Positions 1 through 7,054 of a stretch of 44,505 bases of DNA are shown here, piece by piece. Origin of the DNA: UBA4738 sp002413305. Its GTDB lineage: Bacteria; Actinomycetota; UBA4738. Below the pieces are notes generated by a model. The model had not been told where the DNA came from. It saw nothing but the letters and a program-made list of their open reading frames with translations, and ran no database searches. How positions within the stretch are numbered: position 1 is the stretch's first letter; every line of letters starts with the position of its first letter. A program made the position numbers and the translations under genes. The stretch is taken from contig DAIUAM010000029.1 in NCBI GenBank assembly GCA_036847185.1, positions 1 through 44,505 on the forward strand. The letters are read 5' to 3'.

Positions 1-305
1 CGTGGGACCGAGGCAAGGAGATGGCTCGGCACGCCGAGCTGCGCATCGACACCGGCCTCGACGTCTACTTCTGTGATCCGTACAGCCCCTGGCAGCGCGG
101 CACGAACGAGAACACCAACGGACTTCTACGCCAGTACTTCCCGAAAGGAACCGACCTGTCCCGCCACGGCCCCGCCGAGCTCGAGGCCGTCGCGGCAGTG
201 CTCAACGGTCGGCCGCGCAAGACCCTCGGCTGGAAGACTCCAGCCGAAACACTGAACGAACACCTACTGTTGGCCACACAAGGCGATGTTGCGACCACCC
301 ATTGA
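1..305 (+). CDS. IS30-family transposase, C-terminal part (5' end outside window)
   Basis: The reading frame is open from the first bases of the window (residues WDRGKEMARHAEL before the first internal Met at 21), so the gene starts upstream of the window. The visible part is the end of a DDE integrase-type catalytic domain. The block YFCDPYSPWQRG followed by NENTNGLLRQYFPKGTDL is the IS30 hallmark and contains the last catalytic acid (Glu in NEN). The end (WKTPAETLNEHLL) is also typical, so the C-terminus looks complete. The stop at 303-305 lies only a few bases from sequence belonging to an IS3-family transposase on the other strand, which marks the edge of this element. Family assignment is firm; activity cannot be judged because two thirds of the gene is missing from the window. 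Confidence 0.88.
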   Translation, partial: WDRGKEMARHAELRIDTGLDVYFCDPYSPWQRGTNENTNGLLRQYFPKGTDLSRHGPAELEAVAAVLNGRPRKTLGWKTPAETLNEHLLLATQGDVATTH

Positions 306-308
306 GCC
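1..308. mobile_element. IS30-family insertion sequence end, inserted in an IS3-family element
   Basis: This is the right end of an IS30-like element. In this family the terminal repeat overlaps the end of the transposase gene. Here sequence recognisable as IS3 orfB resumes by about position 311 (the HTDHGSQ codons read on the minus strand), so the junction lies between 303 and 311. The other end is outside the window. The exact boundary is inferred. Confidence 0.6.
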
Positions 309-309
309 C

Positions 310-915
310 GGTCTGGCTGCCGTGGTCGGTGTGGCAGATGGTCCTGCCCTCGGGAGGCCGGCGTCGCCAGATCGCCATCTGCAGGGCGTCGACCACGAGC
401 TCGGAGCGGACGTGGTCGGCGATCGACCATGCGATGACCCTGCGGCTCCAGGCGTCCAGGACCACGGCCAGGTAGACCTTGCCACCGGCCCTGGGGTGCT
501 CGGTCACGTCGCTGACCCAGAGCTCGTTCGGGCCGTCCACGTCGAACCGCCGGTTCACCAGATCTTCGGCGAGCTCGGCTGCCAGGTCCCGGCGGGTACA
601 GCCCCTGCGCCTGCGCCGGTAGACGCCCTCGATGCCGGCCAGGCGCATCAACCGGACCACCCGCTTTCGGCCCACCCGGATGCCCTCGCCGAGGCGGAGC
701 TCCGCGTGGACGCGAGGAGCTCCGTAGGTGCCTCGGGACTGGACGTGGATCGCTCTGATCCGCTCGGTGAGCGCGGCGTCGCCCCTGGCCCGCGGCGATG
801 GGTCCGCCCTGCGGGGACGCCACTCGTAGAAGGAGCTCGTCGAGACCCCCAGGCTCCGGCACAGCGCCGTGGTCGGGTAGTTGGCCTTCTCCGTGTCCAC
901 CAGCTCATAGGTCAC
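310..915 (-). pseudogene. IS3-family transposase OrfB, C-terminally truncated
   Basis: This is the catalytic subunit of an IS3-type transposase (rve integrase core). The N-terminus has the helix-turn-helix-like region (LCRSLGVSTSSFYEW), then GTYGAPRVHAEL, then the first catalytic Asp region (NELWVSDVTEH) and the second (CHTDHGSQ). The protein stops matching immediately after HTDHGSQ, so the last third, including the catalytic Glu, is lost. The frame then reads out of the IS30 end for about 36 unrelated residues to a stop at 202. The GTG start at 915 overlaps the orfA stop (GTGA), and orfB lies in the -1 frame relative to orfA, as expected for programmed frameshifting in IS3 elements. The element cannot make an active transposase from this copy. 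Confidence 0.85.
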
Positions 916-1202
916 CGCGAGCGGTAGGTGCTCTCGCCCGCGAAGAAGGCCGCGGCTTTTCCCAGGATCTCCTTCTCCATCCGGAGCACCCGGTTCTCCC
1001 GACGGAGCCGGACCAGCTCGGCCCGTTCCTCGGTGGTCAGGCCCTCGCTGCGACCCTCATCGATGTCGGCCTGGTGCAGCCAGGTGCGCAGACACGACTC
1101 GGAGATGCCGATGTCGGCGGCGATCTTCGCGATCGGCTTGGCTCGCTCCCGGGCGAGCTCGATGGCCCTGCGCCGGAACTCCGGTGGATGCGCCGGTTGC
1201 AT
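912..1202 (-). CDS. IS3-family transposase OrfA
   Basis: A 96-residue DNA-binding partner of the IS3 transposase. It has an N-terminal HTH_Tnp_1 helix-turn-helix (PPEFRRRAIELARE, then IAADIGISESCLRTWLHQADID). The C-terminal leucine-zipper-like helix (EERAELVRLRRENRVLRMEKEIL) ends in the usual KAAAFFA. Length is normal for the family. It is followed by orfB in the -1 frame with a 4-base overlap. The gene is intact, but its partner is truncated. Confidence 0.87.
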   Translation of the reverse strand: MQPAHPPEFRRRAIELARERAKPIAKIAADIGISESCLRTWLHQADIDEGRSEGLTTEERAELVRLRRENRVLRMEKEILGKAAAFFAGESTYRSR

Positions 1203-1266
1203 TCGGACTCCTTCCGAGGGAGGCGTCGGCCCCCTCAGGGAAGGTGTCCGGCCAACCGGGGCAACC

Positions 1267-1710
1267 TCACGCTCCCTGCTTCGATTCGGCCTTGTACAGG
1301 GGAAATGCGGGATCAGCCAAGAGGCACCGCTGTCCCGGCGTCAGGTGGCGGCGCTTGGCGTTCTTGGAGACTGCGTAGGAGAAGGGGGATTGGGTGTCGG
1401 TGTACTCGACCGTCGCTTCGGCGAGGACCCGCTCAGGCTCCCACCTCAAGATGTCGACGAGAGCGCGGTACCGGTTCCAGCCGTCGAGGATGGCGCCCTC
1501 GAGGATGACGATCTTGTCCTTCAGGCCGTTGTCGACGATGTCTCCCGCCAGGGTGTACAGCTCGTCCGACGGCAGCTCGGGAAACAGCGGGGTACCGTCC
1601 GGCAGCAGCATGGACTCGTGAATCGAAAGCCTGTCGCTCAAGAGAAAACCGTCCCCCCTATCCTCTCCTCCAGAGGTTCCCGGAGAGTTCTGCCAGGGGG
1701 CGCGACCCAT
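1267..1710 (-). pseudogene. ParB-like nuclease-domain protein, probably 3'-truncated by the IS3 element
   Basis: Residues about 45-75 (LPSDELYTLAGDIVDNGL, then VILEGAILDGWNRYRAL) are the ParB/Spo0J N-terminal fold in the form common in plasmids and integrative elements. PFSYAVSKNAKRRHLTPGQRCLLA follows, as in ParB-like proteins with a helix-turn-helix after the nuclease-like core. The protein ends abruptly, four bases from the inferred IS3 terminus, where relatives continue, so truncation is likely. The ATG at 1710 directly follows the stop of the upstream gene. A TTG at residue 26 (FLL/SDRLS) behind a purine-rich GGAGGAGAGGATAGGGGG stretch is an alternative start. This is not the chromosomal ParB (see 18324). 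Confidence 0.65.
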
Positions 1711-2007
1711 CTAGTTTACACGGGTCTCCGACTCTTGCGTCCTGGTGCCATCACCGGTCTGCGGCTTCTTCCTAAAGGCGGCTTCCTCGCCACCGGCGGC
1801 CTCTACGACCGCATCTACCACCTGAGAGGCCCACGCCATCCGTTCCTCCTCCGGGAGATCCTTGTAGTTAGCAGAGGGCCGGAAGAAGACCGGTCGAGAG
1901 CGGTGCTTGTTCGGCTGACCTTCCGTGCTCACGTTCCCAAGGGAGTGCCCTGGAGTCCCGACATCGGCTGGCGGGCTCGCCCCCTTTGCCTCAGGCCGCT
2001 CGGTCAC
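1711..2007 (-). CDS. Hypothetical protein of an integrated element
   Basis: A 98-residue protein with no family I recognise. It is polar and charged, with a short amphipathic middle (KDLPEEERMAWASQVVDAVVEAAGG) and no membrane segment. The GTG start at 2007 lies inside the end of the excisionase-like gene (17-base overlap), and its stop is immediately followed by the ATG of the ParB-like gene. The three read as one operon. Codon composition is ordinary for the window. It is supported mainly by the tight operon packing. Confidence 0.5.
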   Translation of the reverse strand: MTERPEAKGASPPADVGTPGHSLGNVSTEGQPNKHRSRPVFFRPSANYKDLPEEERMAWASQVVDAVVEAAGGEEAAFRKKPQTGDGTRTQESETRVN

Positions 2008-2224
2008 TGATGTAGCGCTCGACGTCGGCGGGGCGGAAGCGGATCTGTCGCTCCCCCAACTTCACTGACGGCAGCCGCATCGTCTCCGGCTGCCATCGTG
2101 CTGCCAGTTCGTATATGCGCTTCCGGTCGACGGCGAGCAGCATCGCGACATCGTCGGCGGTGAGCAGTGCTTCCACGTCCCCTCCAGTACGGCTTGGGAA
2201 CGCTCCGTCGCGTTCCTTCACCAT
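1991..2224 (-). CDS. Excisionase-like DNA-binding protein (MerR-type winged HTH)
   Basis: A 77-residue protein. Residues 18-77 fit the excisionase/AlpA HTH_17 fold: LLTADDVAMLLAVDRKRIYELAARW is the helix-turn-helix, and LGERQIRFRPADVERYISDR is the typical wing and final helix. Such proteins bend DNA at attachment sites and set integration or excision direction, or act as regulators of integrative elements. It lies about 260 bp from a truncated tRNA-Ile gene, the usual place for an Xis gene. No integrase is seen in the window; it may lie beyond the left edge or be lost. The first roughly 15 residues are less certain. Confidence 0.72.
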   Translation of the reverse strand: MVKERDGAFPSRTGGDVEALLTADDVAMLLAVDRKRIYELAARWQPETMRLPSVKLGERQIRFRPADVERYISDRAA

Positions 2225-2481
2225 CCGGCAAGGTCGTATCGGTAGGGTGCGCGAACAGATCTCGGGCCAGCCTCAACGTCCGCGGACGTCGAAGCTCCGG
2301 GCCGGACGAGGCGTCGACGGTTGGCTTGCCGGGGAGCGTCAAGGGCCGAACGTGTACCAGATGTGTACCAACTCATCCGACGGAGCCGGTTTCAGGCGAC
2401 CTCAGAGGCACGCCCGACGGGCGGCACTAAGCCATCTACCTGCGAAGATGCTGGTCAGGGGGTCAGTTCGAACGAGCGGGT
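2225..2481. other. Noncoding element end between excisionase-like gene and broken tRNA-Ile
   Basis: No convincing gene on either strand. It holds the GTGTACCA tandem repeat and, next to the tRNA fragment, the sequence that replaced the 3' half of the tRNA. It is interpreted as the chromosome-proximal end of an integrated element (attachment-site arm region). Confidence 0.45.
2352..2370. repeat. Tandem GTGTACCA direct repeat, spacer GAT
   Basis: Two identical 8-mers GTGTACCA at 2352-2359 and 2363-2370 are separated by 3 bases, an 11-bp period, so they lie on the same helical face. They sit in the roughly 255-bp noncoding stretch between the excisionase-like gene and the broken tRNA-Ile. Position and spacing suggest binding sites for the excisionase or integrase arms. 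That role is inferred. Confidence 0.5.
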
Positions 2482-2523
2482 TCCTTATCAGGGATGCGCT
2501 CTAACCGCCTGAGCTACAGCCCC
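2482..2523 (-). tRNA. tRNA-Ile (GAT), 5' half only: disrupted
   Basis: Read on the minus strand from 2523: acceptor 5' strand GGGGCTG, TA, D-arm GCTC...GAGC with loop AGGCGGTTA, then anticodon stem CATCC and loop CTGATAA (anticodon GAT at 2487-2489). Three bases of the 3' anticodon strand (GGA) still pair. From there the sequence no longer pairs with the anticodon stem, gives no proper T-arm and has no strand complementary to GGGGCTG. The gene is therefore cut within the anticodon stem. Its place beside the DUF3566 gene downstream of gyrA is the standard actinobacterial tRNA-Ile position, so this is the native locus with its 3' part displaced, most simply by integration at the anticodon loop. 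Confidence 0.75.
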
Positions 2524-2600
2524 GAAGACCTGTCCGAACGGGCGGGACCCTGGCCGGGGTAAGCCTACTCGGGGCCTTTCGAGGGTGTCAATGGACGGGG

Positions 2601-3209
2601 CTAGTGGCGCTCACCGAGGGTGATCTGCACCCCACCCACCACATCGGACACCAGGTTGTACAGGAGCGCCACCAGCATGTTCACCAGCGACCATACGACC
2701 ACGCCGACCAGCCCGAGCAGGAACATCCGGGTGAAGATCCAGTTCCCGTGGATCTTGAAGCCGCCCCTGCCGCCCAGCCCGATCTGGGAAAGGAGATGCG
2801 ACAGGGAATCGAGCACCCCGATCACGCCGAGGATCCAGTACAGGATCACCGCCGCGAACAGGAACACCAGCATCAGGCAGAAGTAGAAGAGCAGGGAGAA
2901 CTTCAGCACGGACCAGGGGTTGACCCGCTTCACGACGACCTGCGCACGCCTGGCGGCCTGCCGCGACGTCTGCGTCTTGGGCGGCTTGCGTGCGGAGATC
3001 GGTTCCGTCTTCACTGCGGGTCTCATCCCTTCATCGCTCCGGTCCACCGGACCGCGGGCGCCCGGCGAGGCCGCCCCGAACCCGGATGTGTCGTCGTCCC
3101 ATCCGCGGGTTTCGCCGGCACGCGACCCCGTCACGATACCGGACGCGAGAGACCCTGGCCCGGTTTCACGGCCCCTTCGTACCCGCCCGTACCGCCCCCT
3201 ATTCGTCAC
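2601..3209 (-). CDS. DUF3566 transmembrane protein
   Basis: A small membrane protein always found next to gyrA in Actinomycetota (the Rv0007 position in Mycobacterium tuberculosis). Its molecular role is not established. The N-terminal part is low-complexity and charged. The DUF3566 domain begins at about VVVKRVNPWSVLKFS. Two hydrophobic segments are clear (FSLLFYFCLMLVFLFAAVIL and MFLLGLVGVVVWSLVNMLVA), linked by a DSLSHLL...GGFKIHGN region and ending in VGGVQITLGE as in relatives. I chose the GTG at 3209 because GGAGG lies 8 bases upstream; an ATG seven codons earlier (3230) and an internal ATG at 3026 are alternatives. It precedes tRNA-Ile, as in other actinobacteria. Confidence 0.85.
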   Translation of the reverse strand: MTNRGRYGRVRRGRETGPGSLASGIVTGSRAGETRGWDDDTSGFGAASPGARGPVDRSDEGMRPAVKTEPISARKPPKTQTSRQAARRAQVVVKRVNPWSVLKFSLLFYFCLMLVFLFAAVILYWILGVIGVLDSLSHLLSQIGLGGRGGFKIHGNWIFTRMFLLGLVGVVVWSLVNMLVALLYNLVSDVVGGVQITLGERH

Positions 3210-3305
3210 CCTCGCTTCCTCCGACCGCATGTCTTACTGATTCGACACACTGGGTCCGGAAGCTGAGCTCGATCGCAAGGATCCGGCTCCCCTGCGGCCG
3301 GTCGG

Positions 3306-3311
3306 TATGGT
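3306..3311 (+). promoter_or_regulatory. Putative -10 element (TATGGT) for a leaderless MFS transcript
   Basis: TATGGT ends 6 bases before the ATG at 3318, and no Shine-Dalgarno is present. That spacing places the transcription start at or next to the start codon, as in leaderless actinobacterial mRNAs. No clear -35 is seen. Inference from spacing only. Confidence 0.4.
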
Positions 3312-3317
3312 GAGCCG

Positions 3318-4571
3318 ATGGACGCCGAACCTCCGACGAACCTCTCACCCGTCTCGCCCGATGGCGGGGGGGTCGGGCAGCGCGACCTTCGGCTGATCTA
3401 CGCGGTCCAGGCGCTCCGGGCGCTCGTCTACGGGTTCGGGAGCATCTTGATCGGCGCCGAGCTCGCCGCGGCCGGGTACTCGGATGCCCGGGTCGGGTTC
3501 GTGGTGACCTCGATGCTGGCCGGCTTCGCGGTGATGTCCGTGGCGGTGGGGACCCGAGGCGACCGGATCGGCCGGCGACGCCTGTACGCCGCACTGCTCC
3601 TCCTGATGGCAGCCGCGGGGAGCGTGTTCGCCCTGACGCACTGGCTGCCGGCGCTCATCCTGGCGGCCCTGACCGGGACGATCTCGACCGACGCGAACGA
3701 GTCCGGCCCGATCACCTCGCTCGAGCAGGCGATGATCCCGCAGGCCGCGCCCGGCATCGCGGCCCGCACGAAGGCCTTCGCGCGGTACAACGCGATCGCC
3801 TATCTCCTGGGCTCGGTGGGGGCGCTGGCCGCGGGCGGACCTGACTTCTTCCGTCGGTTCATCCCCGCGCTCCCGGCGAGCGAACGGTTCCTCCTGGCCT
3901 TCCCGGTGATCGGCCTGGCATGTGCGGTGCTGGCGTCCCGGCTGTCGGCCCGGGTCGAAGCCGGCCGCGAGCTCACCGCCTCCCGCCGCTTTCCCCTGGT
4001 CAGGTCGAAGAAGGCCGTGGCCGGCCTGGCGGGGTTGTTCGCCGCCGACTCGTTCGGCGGAGGCTTCGTGGTGCAGACGTTCCTGGTCTTCTGGTTCAAG
4101 ACGAAGTTCGGCGCGTCGACCGAGGTGATGGGCCTGGTGTTCTTCGCCGCGGGGCTCCTCCAGGCCGCGTCGTCCGTCGCCAGCGGCTGGCTGGGGAACC
4201 GGATCGGTCTGTTGAACACGATGGTCTTCACCCATCTGCCCTCGAATGTGCTACTGGTGGTGGTGCCGTTCATGCCGTCCCTCGGGCCGGCCATCGCCGT
4301 GCTCCTGGCCCGGTTCGCGATCAGCCAGATGGACGTGCCGGCCCGCCAGGCCTACGTGGTCAGCATGGTGGATCCGGACGAACGAACCGCGGCCGCCTCC
4401 TACACGAACACCGCCCGCTACCTGGTCCGTCCTGGCGGTTCGGCGCTGGGGGGGTACCTGACGGGGCTGTGGCTCGCTGCTCCGTTCGTCGCCGCCGGCA
4501 GCGTGAAGATCCTATACGACCTCGTCCTGCTCGGGACGTTCCGCAGGGTTCGGCTAACCGGGGACCGGTGA
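3318..4571 (+). CDS. MFS transporter
   Basis: A 417-residue major facilitator with about 12 hydrophobic segments. The loop 2-3 signature is clear (GTRGDRIGRRRLY, about residues 78-90). The substrate cannot be told from sequence. It is the only plus-strand gene in a minus-strand block. It sits between the DUF3566 gene (divergent, 108 bp apart) and gyrA (convergent, stop codons 13 bp apart), where most actinobacteria have no transporter, so it is probably a lineage-specific insertion. A TATGGT element 6 bases upstream of the ATG and the lack of a ribosome site suggest leaderless expression. Confidence 0.85.
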   Translation: MDAEPPTNLSPVSPDGGGVGQRDLRLIYAVQALRALVYGFGSILIGAELAAAGYSDARVGFVVTSMLAGFAVMSVAVGTRGDRIGRRRLYAALLLLMAAAGSVFALTHWLPALILAALTGTISTDANESGPITSLEQAMIPQAAPGIAARTKAFARYNAIAYLLGSVGALAAGGPDFFRRFIPALPASERFLLAFPVIGLACAVLASRLSARVEAGRELTASRRFPLVRSKKAVAGLAGLFAADSFGGGFVVQTFLVFWFKTKFGASTEVMGLVFFAAGLLQAASSVASGWLGNRIGLLNTMVFTHLPSNVLLVVVPFMPSLGPAIAVLLARFAISQMDVPARQAYVVSMVDPDERTAAASYTNTARYLVRPGGSALGGYLTGLWLAAPFVAAGSVKILYDLVLLGTFRRVRLTGDR

Positions 4572-4584
4572 CGGGACCCGGCCT

Positions 4585-7032
4585 CTACTCTTCCTCCATC
4601 TGCATGATCACCGGGGCGACGGCCACCACCGAGCGGCTCCGCTCCAGCCGCATGACCCGCACGCCCTGGGTGGCCCGGCCGGCCTTGCGGACCTGGACGG
4701 CCGGCACGCGGATCACCACGCCGTCGTTGGCGATGACCAGGATGTCCTGGTCCTTGCTGATCGGGAATGCGCCGGCCAGCACGCCGACCCTCGAGGTCAG
4801 CATGGCCGTCTTCACCCCCAGTCCGCCCCGGCCCTTCGGCGGGTACTCCTCGAACGGCGTGCGCTTTCCGTAACCGTTGTTCGTCACGGTGAGCAGGCCG
4901 TCGCCCTGCGAGGTCGACACCATGGCTATGACCTCGTCGCCCTCCCGAAGCTTCATCCCGATCACCCCGGCGGCGGACCGGCCCATTGGACGGACGGCAC
5001 CCTCGGAGAACCGGATGGCCTGGCCGAGCTTCGACACCAGGATGAGGTGGTCCTTCCCGTCGGTCAGCAGCGTGCTGATCAGCTCATCGCCGTCCTTCAG
5101 GTTGATCGCGGCCAGGCCCGCCTGCCGCGCGGAGTCGTAACCGGCCAGCTCGGTCTTCTTCACCATGCCCTTCTTGGTGGCGAAGACGAGGTACTTGCCC
5201 TGTTCGTAGTCCTTGATGTCGATCACCGCGGCGATATTCTCGTCGGCGCCGAACCCCATCCCGGGGAGGTTCGCGACGTAGGTCCCGCGCCCGGTCCGGG
5301 AGCCCTCGGGAACTTCGTGCACCTTCGTCCGGTACACCCGTCCCCGGTTGGTGAACACCAGCAGCCAGTGATGCGTCGTGGTGGTGAAGACCTGGCTGAT
5401 GATGTCCTCAGCCTTCAGGTTCGAGCCGATCACACCGCGGCCACCCCGGCCCTGCCGCTTGAAGGTCTCGACCGGTACCCGCTTCACGTAGCCGTCCCGG
5501 GTGATGGTGATGATCACGTCGGTCTCCTGGATAAGGTCCTCGACGTCGAAGTCGCCCTCCTCGGCCCGGATCTCCGTGCGACGAGGGTCCGCGTACTTCT
5601 TCCGGACGGCCAGCAGCTCATCCTTCACCAGCGCCAGCAGCGCTGTGGGGTCGGCCAGAAGGGTCTTCAGGCGCTCGATGGCGGCGAGCAGCTCCCGGTG
5701 CTCCTGTTCCAGCTTCTGCCGCTCCAGCCGGGTCAGCCGCCGCAGCGGCATGTCGAGGATGTAGTTCGTCTGGATCTCGGAGAGCTTGAAGCGCTTCATC
5801 AGCTTCGTTCGCGCCTCGTCAGCGTTGGCCGAACCCCGGATGATCTTGATGACCTCGTCGATGTGCTCCAGCGCGATCAGCAGGCCCAGCACGATGTGGT
5901 CGCGCTCCTCGGCCTTCCGCAACTCGTACCGGCTCCGCCTGGTCACCACCTCGACCTGGTGGTCGATGTAGTGCCCGATGGCCTGCTTGAGGTTGAGCGT
6001 GCGCGGCACGCCGTCGACCAGGGCCAGCAGGTTCACGCCAAACGTGTCCTGGAGCTGGGTGTGTTTGTAGAGCTGGTTGAGGACGACGTGCGGGTTCGCC
6101 CCGCGCTTCAGTTCGATGACGAAGCGCATCCCGCCGCGGCCGCTCGATTCGTCCTTGAGGTCCTGGATCTCGGTGATGCGGTGCTGCTTGTCGACCAGGT
6201 CGACGATCTTCTCTGCCAGCCGTGCCTTGTTCACCATGTACGGGAGCTCGGTAACCACCAGGCGCTGGCGACCCTGCCGGCTCTCTTCGATGCTGACCCG
6301 CGCCCGCATCTTGATCGAGCCTCGGCCGGTCTCGTAGGCGTCGCGGATCCCCTCGCGACCGATGATGAGTCCCGCGGTCGGGAAGTCGGGACCCTTGACC
6401 TTCTTTCGGAGCTCGTCGATCGTCACGTCGGGGTTGGCGATCTGCAGCCCGATGGCGTCGACGATCTCGCCGAGGTTGTGCGGCGGGATGTTCGTGGCCA
6501 TGCCGACCGCGATGCCCTGCGACCCGTTGACCAGCAGGTTCGGGAAGCGGGCCGGCAGCACGACCGGCTCCTGTTCGTACCCGTCGTAGTTCGGGATGAA
6601 GTCGACGGTCTCCTTGTCGATGTCGCGGAGGAGCTCCATCGCCAGCGGCGCCAGCCGAGCCTCCGTGTATCGCGCCGCGGCCGGTGGGTCCCCGTCGACC
6701 GACCCGAAGTTCCCCTGCGGGTCGACCAGTGGATAGCGAAGCGAGAAGTCCTGGGCCAGCCGGACCATGGCGTCGTACACAGCCATGTCGCCGTGGGGGT
6801 GGTACTTCTTGATCACGTCTCCGACGGCCGCGGCCGACTTGCGGCGGGGGCGATCCGGGGTCAGGCCCCCCTCCATCATCGAAAACAGGATCCGGCGGTG
6901 GACCGGCTTCAATCCGTCCCGCACGTCCGGGAGCGCCCGGGACACGATGACCGACATCGCATAGTCGATGAAGGAGGACTGGATCTCCTCCTCGATGACG
7001 ACCTGTTCGATGCTCTCCTCTTCGACCGCCAT
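4585..7032 (-). CDS. gyrA: DNA gyrase subunit A
   Basis: The breakage-reunion subunit of DNA gyrase, acting with GyrB to introduce negative supercoils. It has 815 residues, normal for the family. The catalytic tyrosine is Tyr122 in AARYTEARL. The GyrA box QGRGGRG is at 527-533 at the start of the C-terminal DNA-wrapping beta-pinwheel. The quinolone-determining region reads HPHGDMAVYD: Asp87 is kept, but the usual Ser/Ala83 (E. coli numbering, which coincides here) is Met, and DPPAAARY replaces the usual DSAAAMRY. The start is 22 bases after the gyrB stop, so the two are co-transcribed. Very high confidence in identity; the resistance implication is inference. Confidence 0.98.
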   Translation of the reverse strand: MAVEEESIEQVVIEEEIQSSFIDYAMSVIVSRALPDVRDGLKPVHRRILFSMMEGGLTPDRPRRKSAAAVGDVIKKYHPHGDMAVYDAMVRLAQDFSLRYPLVDPQGNFGSVDGDPPAAARYTEARLAPLAMELLRDIDKETVDFIPNYDGYEQEPVVLPARFPNLLVNGSQGIAVGMATNIPPHNLGEIVDAIGLQIANPDVTIDELRKKVKGPDFPTAGLIIGREGIRDAYETGRGSIKMRARVSIEESRQGRQRLVVTELPYMVNKARLAEKIVDLVDKQHRITEIQDLKDESSGRGGMRFVIELKRGANPHVVLNQLYKHTQLQDTFGVNLLALVDGVPRTLNLKQAIGHYIDHQVEVVTRRSRYELRKAEERDHIVLGLLIALEHIDEVIKIIRGSANADEARTKLMKRFKLSEIQTNYILDMPLRRLTRLERQKLEQEHRELLAAIERLKTLLADPTALLALVKDELLAVRKKYADPRRTEIRAEEGDFDVEDLIQETDVIITITRDGYVKRVPVETFKRQGRGGRGVIGSNLKAEDIISQVFTTTTHHWLLVFTNRGRVYRTKVHEVPEGSRTGRGTYVANLPGMGFGADENIAAVIDIKDYEQGKYLVFATKKGMVKKTELAGYDSARQAGLAAINLKDGDELISTLLTDGKDHLILVSKLGQAIRFSEGAVRPMGRSAAGVIGMKLREGDEVIAMVSTSQGDGLLTVTNNGYGKRTPFEEYPPKGRGGLGVKTAMLTSRVGVLAGAFPISKDQDILVIANDGVVIRVPAVQVRKAGRATQGVRVMRLERSRSVVAVAPVIMQMEEE

Positions 7033-7054
7033 GGGCTCTTAGCTCATTCCGGAA

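Larger units (their letters stand above)
309..1263. mobile_element. IS3-family insertion sequence remnant
   Basis: Contains orfA and the first two thirds of orfB. Read on the minus strand, the sequence starting at 1263 (TGCCCCGGTTGGCCGGACACC) looks like an IS3 terminal repeat, beginning with TG and carrying a GGACAC block. The left end was replaced by the IS30 insertion. The right boundary at about 1263 lies 4 bases from the stop of a ParB-like gene, which suggests the IS inserted into that gene and supplied or created its stop. Boundaries are inferred by eye. Confidence 0.6.

Noticed and set aside
2440..2523. Intact tRNA-Ile gene
   Set aside because: I tried to fold the 3' half: the anticodon stem loses two pairs, the candidate T-stem around GTTCGAAC has a mismatch and a G-U pair, and no strand pairs with the GGGGCTG acceptor. 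Hence a fragment only.
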